Assembly (NCBI GenBank): GCA_037176705.1
Contig: CM073885.1
Span: forward strand, 221,786,290 to 221,850,289
DNA: 64,000 bases
From: Molossus alvarezi
Lineage: Eukaryota; Chordata; Mammalia; Chiroptera; Molossidae
Direction of reading: 5' to 3'
Part shown: positions 45,108-56,719 of the stretch, one piece after another
Numbering within the stretch: the stretch's first letter is position 1
Layout: every line of letters starts with the position of its first letter
Program-made: the position numbers and the translations under genes
The notes under the pieces: model-generated
Told to the model about the DNA's origin: nothing
The model's input: the letters and a program-made list of their open reading frames with translations, nothing else
The model's database searches: none

Positions 45108-45366
45108 GCCCTGGCCGGTTTGGCTCAGCGGTTAGAGCATCGGCCTGCGGTCTGGAGGGACCCGGGTTCGGTTCCCGCTAAGGGCAGGTACCTCGGTTGC
45201 AGTTTGTCCCCGGCCCTGGTTGGTTGTGCGGGTGGCAACCACTCGATGTGTCCCTTTCACGTCGATGTTTCTCTCTCTCTCTCTTCCTCTCTCTCCCTCC
45301 CGCTCTATCTGAACAAAAAATGGAAAAATGTCCTCGGGTGAGGATGATAAAAAAAAAAAGAAAAGA
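45108..45366 (+). mobile_element. VES tRNA SINE (gtgaggat-tail type)
   Basis: Full copy from 'gccctggccggtttggctca' to 'cctcgggtgaggatgat' plus an A/GAAAA tail. A box TGGCTCAGCGG and B box GGTTCGGTTCC are both intact. The target duplication A(9-10)TTCT lies at about 45094-45107 and 45371-45383. It sits in the last bases of the old L1. Confidence 0.95.
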
Positions 45367-45513
45367 AAAGAAAAAAAAATTCTGTGTTCATCTTGAATTT
45401 TATATATCATCAGGTGTCTATTTTAATGGCGTATAAAACTCAAGCTTTTTGTAATCCTTGGCAGAAAAAATTAAATCACAGTAAAAGTAAAACTTTTTTA
45501 AAAAGTGTGTGTG

Positions 45514-45720
45514 GCCCTGGCTGGTGTGTCTCAGTTGGTTGGGTATTGTCCCATGCACGGAAAGGTTGCTGCTTCGATTCCCAGTTAGGGCACATACCCG
45601 GGTTTTACACTCGATCTTCATTAAGGGGCGTGTAGGAGGCAGCTGATTGATATTTTGCTGTCACATTGATGATTTTCTCTCTTCCCCTCTCCCTTCCTTT
45701 CTCTCTAAAAACCAATAAAA
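45514..45720 (+). mobile_element. VES-like tRNA SINE (CAATAAA-tail type)
   Basis: Head 'gccctggctggtgtgtctca', B box GCTTCGATTCCCAG, tail 'ctctctaaaaaccaataaaa'. Flanks AAAAGTGTGTGTG (45501-45513) and AATAGTGTGCGTG (45721-45733) form an imperfect target duplication; the right one has grown into a GT-rich microsatellite. Confidence 0.88.
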
Positions 45721-46449
45721 AATAGTGTGCGTGTGTGTGCGTGTGCACATGTATGATGCACATATGTTGCACTATTGGCACAGAGCAGTTGGCCATGACC
45801 CTCTGATGTTTTCATTATGAACATGATTAGGGCAATGTTTCTGTGAGTCCTAAGGCACTTTTATACACCTCAGCCTTTTCAGATGCTGTTTTGACAGGTA
45901 TGTAACAGTCACTTATATCTGCTCTTGACTGTGACTTCCCCTCCAGCTTTTATATAATTTTTAACTGAAATTGTTGGTAATTATGCAATTGGAATCGTGT
46001 TTTTTTAAGAACTTTTGACTCTCTGGAAACTTTTACCCTTTCCAGCTTCTCAGGCTGTATGAATATGCCTGTTTTTCTCTAATATGCCTTTGAAAGCCTG
46101 TCTCTTTTCAGTTGAATCTACATAGCTGACTCTAGTCTTCGCCTATGTGGCCATAACTAATTCTAGGGTCGTATAGTCATGTTTCTCCTATGTTTTATTT
46201 TGCTTTTAACTGTACAACCAATTGCACCTTGTGAGTTAAAATAAATACAAAGCAGCAATTCTTCCATCTCTTACCTCATATTTTGAAGTGATACAATTTT
46301 TCAGGAAGTCAAGTGAGGAACTTATTAGCTATACTGCTGTTCCCAAATAAGACTTCCAACAGGTGGATAAAGGATTGACCTCACTCACCACTGCTATTTG
46401 AGCTGCTTAAAGTCATAGTCAATGATTTACTACTAGGTCATTGGGTTTG
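45721..46449. other. single-copy stretch with a GT-rich start
   Basis: A GTGTGCGTGTG run occupies 45724-45746. No gene or named repeat recognised after it. Confidence 0.4.
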
Positions 46450-46700
46450 AAGAGTGTGCTCAAGATTCAGGGTTCAGAAATTGAGCATAAAATAGCACAG
46501 CTATGCCACATATCAGCTGCATGACTTGGGGTAACTTATTTAACTTTTGTGTTTAAATTTTCTCATCTGTGAAATGCAGTTAATAATATAATAAATTCAC
46601 AATATATTTGCTGAGCATTAAAAACATTTTTGAAGATAAAATGCTTAGAGTGGTGCCTGGTTCACAATAATCCCCAGTAAGTGTTCATTATTATTATTAT
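46450..46700 (+). mobile_element. MIR SINE
   Basis: Order: 'gctatgccacatatcagctg', 'catgacttggggtaacttat', 'aaattttctcatctgtgaaa', 'gcagttaataatataataaa', 'tgcttagagtggtgcctggt' and 'cccagtaagtgttcattatt'. Nearly full length. Confidence 0.8.
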
Positions 46701-46884
46701 TCTAGCAGAGGAAGGAAGCACTCATGTAGCCTTAACTAAAAAAAATTCCTCCCCTATCTGTGAAGCAGACCTATGGAATAGCTGGAGTGGAAAGGACCAT
46801 TCACCTTGTCCAGAATAAATGCATCCACAGTAGGATGAAAGATGCTACAAACTAAACACCCTCATTTCTGATGTGTTCATTTGG

Positions 46885-47220
46885 TTAATCCCAGCACTTC
46901 CTAATATAATGCTTGGTACAATGTAAGCATTCAATATCTATTTGATGAATGGGAATATACAGACAAGAGTATCATCATACTAGTTAATATTGAGTACTTA
47001 TTGTGTATTAACCATCATGCTGCATGCCTTATTTAAAATCTCCCAGTTAAACCTTGTAAGAACCTTTAAAGTAGATTCTGCTATATAATATTCAATTTAG
47101 AGATATAAAAATTTGGGTTTGGAAAAATCAAGTTATTAGCCCAAAGTCACATAGCTGATAAGGGATAGTACTAAGATTTGAACGCAGATTATATTCTTCC
47201 TTAAGATCCAAATTTTAAGA
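46885..47220. mobile_element. L2 tail fragment followed by antisense MIR
   Basis: 46905-46950 reads 'taatgcttggtacaatgtaa' and 'gcattcaatatctatttgat', an L2 tail on plus. 46985-47220 reads 'agtacttattgtgtattaac', 'cagttaaaccttgtaagaac', 'gcccaaagtcacatagctga' and 'gatttgaacgcagatt', a MIR on minus. Confidence 0.6.
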
Positions 47221-48439
47221 CTGCAGTATAGCATCCTCCTTACTTTAGCTTTTTTCACGTATTTTTCTTACTTAAAACATTAGCATGTATAAGACAGTAT
47301 TGTCTAAAACTCTTTCAAATTGTTTTTTCTTATGGAATTATAATTCTCATGGATCAAGTGCTGGTCACTTACATTAATCTCTAAGGGACGCTCAACATTA
47401 GACAAGGATGTAATGACATCCTCAAAGATTCACAATTGGGCCACTGTGCTAAGAGGTAAAGCATTTAGATGGAAGAGCGAGGGATGGTGGTGCTGCTTTC
47501 TTCATGGTTCTGTATACTTGTTTGGTTCAAGGCTTTGAGGCATTGCAGGAGGACTAGGACGCAGTACAAGGTAAAGGAGGTAGGCTGGCTAAGTCAGTTT
47601 TGTCCTATATCTAGGGAAAATGGCTCTCTTGATCCTGGGCTTGACCTCCTTATCTCCTCTTGAAATCTGTTCATAAAATTCAAAGGACAGGATTGGGATG
47701 TGACCTAGAGGAAAGGCACCAAGGAGGTGGTCATATCATCTTTCAGTGTCACTATGCCCGGCTCATTATAAGTTCTCCAGGGAAAATTACTAATAAAGTA
47801 ATCAAATGGTGAGCTAATTAATGTGGCAATTCAGTTGACCAGGACTTTGCTGATACTTAGTATTCTTTCTATTGTTCCTACATTTGACATTTTAAAGCAC
47901 AATTCTTGTTTTTGAGAACAAACTAGAAGCTGGAAGGCATAACAATCTCTGTAGATTTTTCTTACAGTTTTGTTCTTCCAGAAATTTGGCTTCTTAATGG
48001 AGGGAGAATTAGTCACTATGATTATTCCTGTAAGGTCCTCTGAATTTAGTTACCTGGGTTTAGAACATCTCAGACACAGATTCATCCAGCCATACAGAGT
48101 CCTACCTCTTTTGCTACATTACATAAAGTTGGTGTAAGATTTCTATGGAGGTTAAATACTTTTTTACTGTGGTTGCTGTGGTAGGATGTCATCTCTCCAA
48201 TGTAGACCTCTCACATGCAGGCTCACAGGAAGAAGGAGGTATATCAAGGGCCTGGAGGACTCCACTGTCAAGAAATATGGTTGCACTCCCCAGAATGCAT
48301 GTATGTATTTACCTGTATTATGTCTCCTACAATTTTATTTTACCCCCACAGCTTGACAACCCAAAAAGGAGACCTGATCTTATGCCATGAAAGTCTAGAG
48401 TTCTAGAGTCATAGACTCTGAAAGTGAGACCTAGTTATA
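47221..48439. other. single-copy stretch
   Basis: No repeat family recognised. Frames at 47469-47663 and 48145-48406 show no domain and no splice context. Confidence 0.4.
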
Positions 48440-48523
48440 CTATTACTAATAGTCATACACATTATATTTATGTGTCCTTAAGCAAAAGATTTAACTTATT
48501 TTAGCCTTAGTTTCTTCATCTTT

Positions 48524-48794
48524 TTTTATTTTATTTTATTATTATTTTTTTTATCTTCACCTGAGGACATTTTTGCTTTTTTAATCTTGAGATAGAGTTG
48601 TAGGGAAAGAGGGAAGAAGAGAGAGAGAGAAACATTGATGTGAGAAAGACACACGGAGTGGTTGCCATCTACACGACCCCAACCGGGGCCGGGAACACAC
48701 TGCAACTGAAGTTTGTGCCTTTAGCTGAAACCGAACCTGAGCCTCTCTGGTCTGTGGGCCGACCCTTTAACCGCTGAGTCACACCGGTCAGGAC
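48524..48794 (-). mobile_element. VES-type tRNA SINE
   Basis: Minus-strand copy with 'atcttcacctgaggacattt', 'gagagagagaaacattgatg', 'gaccccaaccggggccggga' and head complement 'gctgagtcacaccggtcagg'. Exact 15-bp target duplication AGTTTCTTCATCTTT at 48509-48523 and 48795-48809. Confidence 0.93.
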
Positions 48795-48825
48795 AGTTTC
48801 TTCATCTTTAAGATATGGGAGAGGG

Positions 48826-49066
48826 CCTGGCCCGTGTTGCTCAGTGGTTAGAGCATCGGCCTGTGGAACAAAAAGTCCTGGGTTCGATTCCAGCTAAGGG
48901 CACGTACCTTGGTTGTGGTTCATACTGGCCCCGATTGGGGTCGTGTGGGTGGCAACCAATTGATGTATCTCTCTCACATTGATGTTTATTTCTCTCTCTC
49001 TCTCTCCCTCCCACTCTGTCTGAAGATAAATGTAAAAATATCCTTAGGTGTGGATTTTTAAAAAAA
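48826..49066 (+). mobile_element. VES-type tRNA SINE
   Basis: Plus-strand copy from 'cctggcccgtgttgctcagt' to 'ccttaggtgtggatttt' and A tail. B box GGTTCGATTCC. Target duplication AGATATGGGAGAGGG (48811-48825) / GGATAAGGGAGAGGG (49067-49081), two mismatches. Confidence 0.9.
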
Positions 49067-49081
49067 GGATAAGGGAGAGGG

Positions 49082-49288
49082 CCCGGCCTGTGTGGCTCAG
49101 TGGTTGAGCGTTGACCCATGCACCAAGAGGTCGCCAGTTAGATTCCTGATCAGGACACATGCCCAGGTTATGGGCAAAATCCCCAGCGGGGGGCATGCAA
49201 GAGGTGGCCAATTAATGTTCTCTCTCATCCATGTTTCTCTCTCTCTCTCTCCCTTTCTCCCTCTCTAAAATCAATAAAGAAAAAAATA
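49082..49288 (+). mobile_element. VES-like tRNA SINE (CAATAAA-tail type)
   Basis: Head 'cccggcctgtgtggctcagt', tail 'ctctctaaaatcaataaaga'. It begins directly at the end of the previous SINE's target duplication. Its own right flank 'ataggggagaag' (49290-49301) is a third, decayed copy of that target. Different subfamily from its left neighbour. Confidence 0.88.
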
Positions 49289-49370
49289 TATAGGGGAGAA
49301 GATAAATTTTATAGGCTTGTAATGAAAATTAAGTAAGAAAACATAAAAATAGATTCTTTGCATATTATTT

Positions 49371-50334
49371 TCATACAGGGTGCTTTATAAAATTAGAAGC
49401 AGATATTAACACAATTACAGTGCTCATTTCTGTTAAATTTACCTATACGACTATGAGGTGGAGGAGGAAGGACTACTTTCTCCAGATTTAGCTCTACGCC
49501 AGGTCCTCAGTCCAGTATTGAGTCACCTAGGTTTGCATTTCCAATGGAATTCTATAAATTTTTCTGCATGCAGAAAAGGAAGAACATTTAACCTGCAGGC
49601 CAAAGTGTAGCATAAATAAAACAGAGGGTAAGCAAACATTGGCTCGGCTGTCTCTCCCTTGTCCTTTTGCTGGGATCCTTCTCCCTTCTATTCCTTTGCT
49701 ATTGCAAGCTGACCTACTTTTGAGCCTGACATCTCAGCCAGATGTCTTTAAGAATGCTTTACATAGCAATCAGAAATTGCTTGTTACATCTCACCATGTG
49801 ACTGTCAAACTTTTATACTAAAATTAGTTCATCTATATTAAGAAGGTAAAGGTAGTAATATCTTAATACAGTAGCTCTTTCAGATAACAATTTTTGAGTT
49901 TTTATATAAGCATCTCTAGGAACTTTATTCAAGAAGAAAAAAATTTCAATGAATGAGAATTTTAGCAAACTATTGAAAGGCATTGGAGTGCTTATCTTGG
50001 GGGCCCTAAAGTAACACAGCTGCGGCACCAGGCCACTCTGCTGAAACACTGCTGGCCCCAGACTAGAGGGTGTTGAGGAGTTTATCATTTTGAGTCTAAA
50101 ATGCTGCATTTTATCTAACTTATTCTACTTATTAAATCTAAGTAGAATTATTAAACCAACTATAAGACTGATGCACCATTATTTTATGACAATTAAGAAA
50201 GATTTATTTAATTAAAAAAAGAAACGATGACCAATGTTTCCTCATTACTTAGAATTTTACTATTATTCTAGCTGAAAGAAATATTTTAGATTATTAAGAC
50301 ATAGATTCTTATCATACATATCCATCTGTTAGAC
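49371..50334. other. single-copy stretch
   Basis: No gene or named repeat. Contains one member (50138-50165) of a 28-bp exact duplication whose partner is at 57745-57772. Confidence 0.4.
50138..50165. repeat. 28-bp exact duplicate, copy 1
   Basis: Runs from CTAAGTAGAATT to ACCAACTATAA. Identical over 28 bases to 57745-57772, in the same orientation, with different flanks on both sides. Confidence 0.9.
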
Positions 50335-50358
50335 AAAAACCTTCCAGAACATAGGAGA

Positions 50359-50371
50359 AAAAATGGCGGCG
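50359..50371 (+). promoter_or_regulatory. YY1-type motif at L1 5' end
   Basis: The sequence AAAATGGCGGCGG starts eight bases into the element. AAnATGGCGGC is the YY1 consensus, and a YY1 site at the same place sets the start of transcription in human L1. The function here is inferred from position and motif. Confidence 0.7.
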
Positions 50372-50560
50372 GAGTGAATGGAAGCTACACAGACCATCTC
50401 CCAGGACCAAACTGGAATTACAACGAAAATAAAGATAACCGTCAGGAAGGGGCAACCGAAAGGCCGCTTGGAGGACCACATAACCAGGGACACTGACTCA
50501 ATCCTGGTAGGCTTGCAGAGATGCGAGAGGCGGCCGTGAGCCCACGGTCCCCAGCGGCCT

Positions 50561-50910
50561 GGGCTGGAACCTGCAGCGGCTTCGGCTGGGACCTTCGGCG
50601 CCAGCTGGGACCTCCTGCTGCCCTGGCTTGGACCTGCTGCAGCCTCTGCTGAGACCAGCAGCTTTAGCTGGGACCTGTGCCCTCGGCTGGGACCTGCGAC
50701 CTCGGCTGGGACCTGTGCCCTCGGCTGGGACCTGCGACCTCGGCTGGGACCTGCGCCCTCGGCTGGGACGTGCGGCCCCAGCTGGGACCTGCTGCGGCCT
50801 CGGCTGGAACCTGAGGCCTCGGCTGGGTCCTGGGACCTCGGCTGGGTCCTGGGACCTCGGCTGGGTGCTACACCCTCAGCTGGAAGCTGCCACAGCCTCA
50901 GCCACCCTTA
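50561..50910 (+). repeat. tandem repeat in L1 5' UTR, 19-bp unit
   Basis: About 16 imperfect units of GGCTGGGACCTGCGACCTC (19 bp), with occasional 20-22 bp variants at the edges. GC-rich with CpGs, unlike the rest of the window. Tandem monomer-like promoters are known from mouse L1, where the units are about ten times longer. The 116-codon frame at 50628-50978 is the translation of this repeat and is not a gene. Confidence 0.9.
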
Positions 50911-51512
50911 GCTGGGAGCAGCACCCTTGTGTTAAAGTCCCAGGCGGCTCCACAGCGCAGAGCCCGGACAGAGGCTAACTTGGCAGCAACCACTCACCTT
51001 GGGCTTCAGCAGAGGGAGGGAAGACTGGACTGGAAATGTGTGGTGACACTCGAGATTTGGAGGGTGCTCAGAGCTTTTGCTGAGTGCAGCCATGCAGGAC
51101 TGTGGTTATCTTACTCCTTCCCAGGGCCCTGGGGAAAGGTGGCGGCCCCTCCCTCGGGGATTCAACCCCACCCAGTAGCCATTGAAATGCTGATTGAGGC
51201 CCATTAAAAACCAGCATCTGCCCAACCTTCCGGAAATCCTCTTACACTGAGCACCTGAGGGAGTTTTTCAGTCAACTCAGAAACCAAGGTTCTACAGGTG
51301 ACCATTACTAATAGCCTCCATGCAAAAAAGCTAGAGGATAACTGCATTCCCTGAGCAGGTAACTCTAAACAGAAAAGTTAAGACTTGACAGAGGTGTTTA
51401 AAGTGGGTTCTCCCTGCCTCATCCAAACCCAGGAGAGGGAGCCACAAACAGCAGAACACCAACACCCACAGGGAAAATTTGGCAGGCTCCAAAGCCCACT
51501 GTGATAGCCAAA

Positions 51513-52467
51513 ATGGTGAAACACCAAAACAAAAGCCAAATGAAAGAACGAGAGACCTTTACTGAAGATGAGATAAATAAGGTGCAGTTAAGCAAGTTAA
51601 CAGAACTAGAATTCAGTCATGATCTTGAGGAAGCTCAACAGCATGTGTAAGGACATGAGCACCATGAGTAAAGACATAGAAATATTGAAAATCAACGAGT
51701 TGGAAATTAAAAACCACCAAGAAGAAATGAAGAATGATTTATCAGAAATGAGAAACACATTGGAAAGTCTAAATAGCACAGTAGAGGAAGCTGAGGACCA
51801 GATCAGTGAATTAGAAGATAGGGTAGAAAAAAATCAACCAATTAGAAAAGCAAAAGGAAAGAATAATTAAAAAATGGGAAAACAGCTTAAGAGAACTGTG
51901 GGACAACTGGAAACGTAATAACATTCGCATCATAGGAGTCCCCAAAGAAGAAGAAAATGAGCAAGAGTTAGAGAATATATTTGAAGAAATAATGACAGAA
52001 AACTTCCATAATTTGGTGAAGGAAGAAAGAATTCAAGTTCAAGAAGCACAGAGAGCCCCAAATAAGAAGAACCCAAACAGGCCCACACCAAGACACATAG
52101 TAATTAAAATGCCAAAAATTCAAGACAAAGAGAGAATCCTAAAATCAGCAAGAGAGAAGAAACAGGTTACCTACAAAGGAAACCACAAAAGGCTCTCAGC
52201 TGATTTCCCAACAGAAATACTATAGGCCAGAAGGGAATGGCATGAGGTAATCAAGGTCATGAAAAACAGGGATCTGAATCCAAGACTACTCTACCAAGCA
52301 AAGCTATCATTCAAAATAGAAGGTCAAATAAAGAGCTTCTCAGACAAAAAAAGGCTATGGGAATACATTAGCACCAAACCAGCACTGCAAGAAATGTGAA
52401 AAGGACTGCTGTAATTAGCAGGAGAAATGGGAAGAAAAATATAACCACACTGAACAAAAATGGCAAT
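51513..52467 (+). pseudogene. L1 ORF1 (RNA-binding chaperone), dead
   Basis: ORF1p forms trimers by a coiled coil and binds L1 RNA. Start ATG at 51513 (MVKHQNKSQMKERE). A coiled-coil stretch with SLNSTVEEAEDQISELEDRV is at 51760-51830. The RRM start is RNNIRIIGVPKEEENEQE (51916-51972). The C-terminal domain holds AQRAPNKKNPNRPTPRHIVI (52045-52104) and SADFPTEIL. It is broken by a stop at 51648 with a frameshift, another shift near 51868, a TAG at 52223-52225 and a TGA at 52397-52399. By comparison with the copy at 38172-42754, the original stop probably overlapped the ORF2 start at 52460. Confidence 0.92.
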
Positions 52468-55400
52468 AAAAAAGTACATATCAATAATCACCTTAAATGT
52501 AAATGGTTTGAATGCTCCGATAAAAAGACACAGAGTAGCTGATTGGATAAGAAAGCATGACTCATCCATATGTTGTTTAGAAGAGACCCACCTCACAACA
52601 AAAGGCTCATATAGGTTGAAAGTGAAGGGATGGAAAAAAATCTTCCAAGCAAACGAAAAGGAAAACAAAGCTATGGTAGCAATACTCATATTTGATAAAA
52701 TAGATTTCAAAATGAAGGCCATAACTAGAAACAAAGAAGGCCACTACATAATATTGAAAGGATCTATCCAACAGGAAGATATAACCTTGATCAACGTATA
52801 TGTACCCAATACAGGAGCACCAAAATATATTTAAAAATCTTCTGGAGACTTCAAAGGAGAAATTGACAGTAATACAATCATAGCAGGGGACTTCAACACC
52901 CCGCAGACATCACTGGATAGATCCTCTAGACAAAAAATTAGTAAGGAAACTCTAAATAAAGCACTAGACCAAATGGATTTAATAGATATCTACAGAGAAT
53001 TACACCCCAAAACTACAGAATTCATATTCTTCTCAAGTGCACATGGGACATTCTCAATGATAGACCACATGTTAGGACACAAACTAAGTCTCTACAAGTT
53101 CAAGAAGACTGAAATCATATCAAGCATCTTCTCAGATCACAATGGCATGAAACTTGAAATCAACTGCAACAAGAACATGCAAAGACATTTGAACACATGG
53201 AAGCTAAATAGCATGTTATTAAACAATGAATGGGTTACCGAGGAGATCAAGGAAGAAATAAAAAACTTCCTGGAAACCAATGAAAATGAAGACACAACAA
53301 CACAAAATCTATGAGATGCCGCGAAAGCAGTTCTGAGACGGAAGTTCATAGCACTACAGGCCTACCTCAAAAAATAAGAAAAATCTCTAATAGACTATCT
53401 AACCTCACAACTTAAAGAACTAGAGGGCAAACAAAAAGAAAACCCCAGAGCAAGGAGAAGGAAGGAAATAATAAAGATCAGAGCAGAAACAAACGACATG
53501 GTGTCCAAAAAAAAAGTTCAAAGGATCAATGAAACAAAGAGCTGGTTTTTCAAAAGATACACAAGATTGATGGACCCTTAGCTAGACTCATCAAGAAACA
53601 AAGAGGGAGAACCCAATACACAAAATCAGAAATGAAAGAGGAGAAGTAACAACTGACACCACAGAAATACAAAAGATTGTTACCAACTACTATGAACAAT
53701 TATATGGCAACAAATTCGACAATCTAAGTGAAATGGGCAAATTTCTAAAAACACATAGTCTCCCAAAACTGACCAGGAAGAGACAGAAAACTTGAACAGA
53801 CCAAAAACAACTAAGGAAATTGAAGATGTAATCAAGACTCTCCCAGCAAACAAAAGCCCAGGCCCGGACGGCTTCATGAGGCAATTTTTCCTAACATTCA
53901 AAGAAGAACTAATACCCATTCTCCTCAAACTATTTCAAAAAACTCAAGAAGAAGGAAGATTTACAAACTTGTTTTATGGGGCCAGCATGATTCTAATTCC
54001 AAAACCAGAAAAAGACACAACAAAGAAAGAAAACTACAGGCCAATATCCCTGATGAACATAGATGCCAAAATCCTGAACAAAATACTAGCAAATCAGATC
54101 CAGCAATACATCAAAAAAATTATTCACCATGACCAAGTGGGATTCATCTCAGGGATGCAAGGCTAGTACAATATTTGCAAATAAATAAATGTAATACACC
54201 ACATAAACAAAATGAAAGATAAAAATCATATGATCATATCAATAGACACTGAAAAAGCTTTTGACAAAATCCAGCACCTATTTCTGATAAAAATGCTCAG
54301 CAATTTGGGAATAGAGGGATCATATCTCGACATAATAAAGGCCATATATGAAAGACCTACAGCCAACATCATACTCAAGGAGCAAAAACTAAAGCATTTC
54401 CCTTAAGAACAGGAATAAGACAAGGATGCCCACTTTCACCACTCTTATTTAACATACTACTGGAAGTCTTAGCCACAGCAATCAGTTAGAAAGAAAAAAT
54501 AAAAGGGATCCAAATTGGAAAGGAGGAAGTGAAACTGTCATTATTTGCAGATGACATGATACTATACGTAGAAAACCTCAAATACTCAATCAAAAATTTA
54601 CTAGACTTAATAAATGAATTTGGCAAAGTAGCAGGATACAAAACATCAATAAATCGATGGCATTCTTATACACCAATGATGAACTCACAAAAAGAGAAAC
54701 TAAGAAAACAATCCCGTTTATCATTGCGGCAAAAAAAAATTAAGATACCTAGGAACTTAACCAAAGAAATAAAGGACCTATTTGCAGAAAACTACAGGTC
54801 ATTGCAAAAAGAAATAGAGGAAGATATATAAAAGTGGAAGCACATACCCTGTTCATGGATTGGAAGAATTAACATCATTAAAATGTCCATATTACTCAAA
54901 GCAATCTATAGATTCAATGCAATCCCCATCAAAATACCAACGGCATACTTCACAGAATTAGAACAAGTACTTCAAAAGTTCATATGGAACCAAAAAAGAC
55001 CTCGAATAGCCACAGCAATCTTGAAAAAGAAGAACAAAGTTGGAGGGATCACATTACCAGATTTCAGGTTATACTACAAAGCCACTGTAATCAAAACAGC
55101 CTGGTACTGGCACAAGAACAGGCATATAGACCAGTGGAACAGAATAGAGAACCCAGAAATGGACCCAAGGCAATATGCTCAATTGATATTTGACAAAGGT
55201 GGCAAGAGCATACAGTGGAGTAAGGACAGCTTCTTTAATAAATGGTGTTGGAAAAATTGGACAGCTACATGTAGAAAAATGAAACTAGACCATCAACTTA
55301 CACCCTACACAATAATAAACTCAAAATGGATAAAATACTTAAATGTGAATGAATTCATAAAAATCCTAGAAGAAACTGTAGGCAACAAAATTTCAGACAT

Positions 55401-56063
55401 CTTACGCAGTAGAATTTTCACTGATACATCACCTAAGGCAATAGAAACAAAGGAGAAAATGAACACATGGGACTACATCAAACTCAAAATCTTCTGCACA
55501 GCGAAAGATATAATTATCAAAATGGAAAGGCTACCCACTGTATGGGAGAGCATAATTGCCAATGATATGTCAGATAAGGGGTTAATTTCCAATATATAGA
55601 GAGTGCTCTTACAACTCCACAAAAGGAAGACAAAGAACCCAATTAAAAAATGGGCAGAGGAACTAAATAGACACCTCTCCAAACAGGACATACAAATGGC
55701 TAAGAGACATATGAAGAAATGCTCAACATCACTAATTATCAGAGAGATGCAAATTAAAACAACAATGAGGTATCACCTTACACCTGTCAGAATAGCCGCC
55801 ATCAACAAAGCATCAAAAAAGTGTTGGCGCCCTGGCCGGTTTGGCTCAGCGGTTAGAGTGTCGGCCTGCGGTCCGGAGAGACCCGGGTTCGGTTCCCGCT
55901 AAGGGCATGTACCTCGGTTGCAGTTTGTCCCCGGCTCTGGTCAGTCGTGCGGGTGGCAGCCACTCGATGTGTCCCTTCACATCGATGTTTCTCTCTCTCT
56001 CTGTTCCTCTCTCCCCCTCCTACTCTACCTGAACAAAAAATGGAAAAATGTCCTCGGGTGAGG

Positions 56064-56098
<35 letters not shown>

Positions 56099-56538
56099 GT
56101 TGGCGAGGGTGTGGAGAAAAGGGGACTCTAGTACACGGCTGGTGGGAATGCAGACTGGTGCAGCCACTATGGAAAACACTATGGTGTTACCTCAAAAAAT
56201 TAAAAATTGAACTTCCATTTGACCCAGTGATCCCACTTCTAGGAATATACCCTAAGAAGCCTTAAACACCAATCAGGAAGAAAATATGTACCCCCAAGTT
56301 TGTAGCAGCACTATTTACAATAGCCAAGATCTGGAAACAGCCCAAATGTCCATCAGTCGACGAATGGATAAAAAAGCAGTGGTACATATACACAATGGAG
56401 TACTATGCAGCTCTTAGAAAGAAAGATCTCTTATCCTTTGAGACGACATGGAGCGACCTGGAAAGTATCATCCTAAGTGAAACAAGCCAAACAGAGAAAG
56501 ACAAGTGTCATATGATCTCACTTATTTGTGGAGTATAA
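52460..56538 (+). pseudogene. L1 ORF2 (endonuclease and reverse transcriptase), dead
   Basis: Start ATG 52460 (MAIKKYISIITLNVNGLNAP). The endonuclease shows TLNVNGLN, CCLEETHL (the usual QETH has become EETH), INVYVPN, AGDFNTP and [10 protein letters not shown]. The reverse transcriptase shows [53 protein letters not shown] and an intact FADD box (54544-54555). A C-terminal region follows (WNQKRPRI ... [16 protein letters not shown]). Breaks include a TAA-creating frameshift at 52832, TGG-to-TGA at 53312, TGG-to-TAG at 54164, and an in-frame TAA in the 3' region near 56262. A VES SINE sits at 55830-56090. The natural stop is TAA at 56536-56538. Confidence 0.95.
55830..56090 (+). mobile_element. 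VES tRNA SINE in L1 ORF2, young-looking
   Basis: Full copy from 'ccctggccggtttggctca' to 'cctcgggtgaggat' with an uninterrupted run of 31 A's (56066-56096, the last six shared with the target repeat). Intact A box TGGCTCAGCGG and B box GGTTCGGTTCC. Exact 15-bp target duplication AAAAAAGTGTTGGCG at 55815-55829 and 56091-56105. The pure tail and exact duplication suggest a recent insertion. Confidence 0.97.
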
Positions 56539-56700
56539 TGAACATAACAGTCTGAGAAATGGGGTAGTCCCCGAAAGTGGAAGTGGGGTACAGACTGACA
56601 ATCCCCAGAAGAGGGGGTGGTGGGGGAGAGATAAACCACAGAACTTATATGCATGTATGCATGAACAATGGACATGGACAACAAAGCTGGGGACAGGTCA

Positions 56701-56719
56701 GGGAGGGAGAGGGAGGGGG
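56701..56719 (+). other. G-quadruplex motif in L1 3' UTR
   Basis: GGGAGGGAGAGGGAGGGGG: four G runs with loops of 1, 3 and 1 bases. It corresponds to the motif at 44932-44962. Confidence 0.8.

Larger units (their letters stand above)
48440..49370 (+). mobile_element. MIR SINE broken by three younger SINEs
   Basis: MIR text is present in three pieces: 48440-48523 ('gtgtccttaagcaaaagatt', 'taacttattttagccttag', 'tttcttcatc'), 48795-48825 ('tttaagatatgggagag') and 49289-49370 ('gataaattttataggcttgt', 'aatgaaaattaagtaagaaa'). Joined in order they follow the MIR body (cttgggcaagttac ... cctcagtttcctcatctgtaaaatgggg ... gaggattaaatg). Confidence 0.75.

Noticed and set aside
48524..49288. CRISPR-like look of repeated blocks with spacers
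   Set aside because: The blocks are SINEs of 200-270 bp in mixed orientation with insertion scars; the genome is mammalian.
50628..50978. 116-codon frame with repeating GWDLRPRLGP-like units
   Set aside because: It is the translation of the 19-bp tandem repeat in the L1 5' UTR and has no support as a protein.
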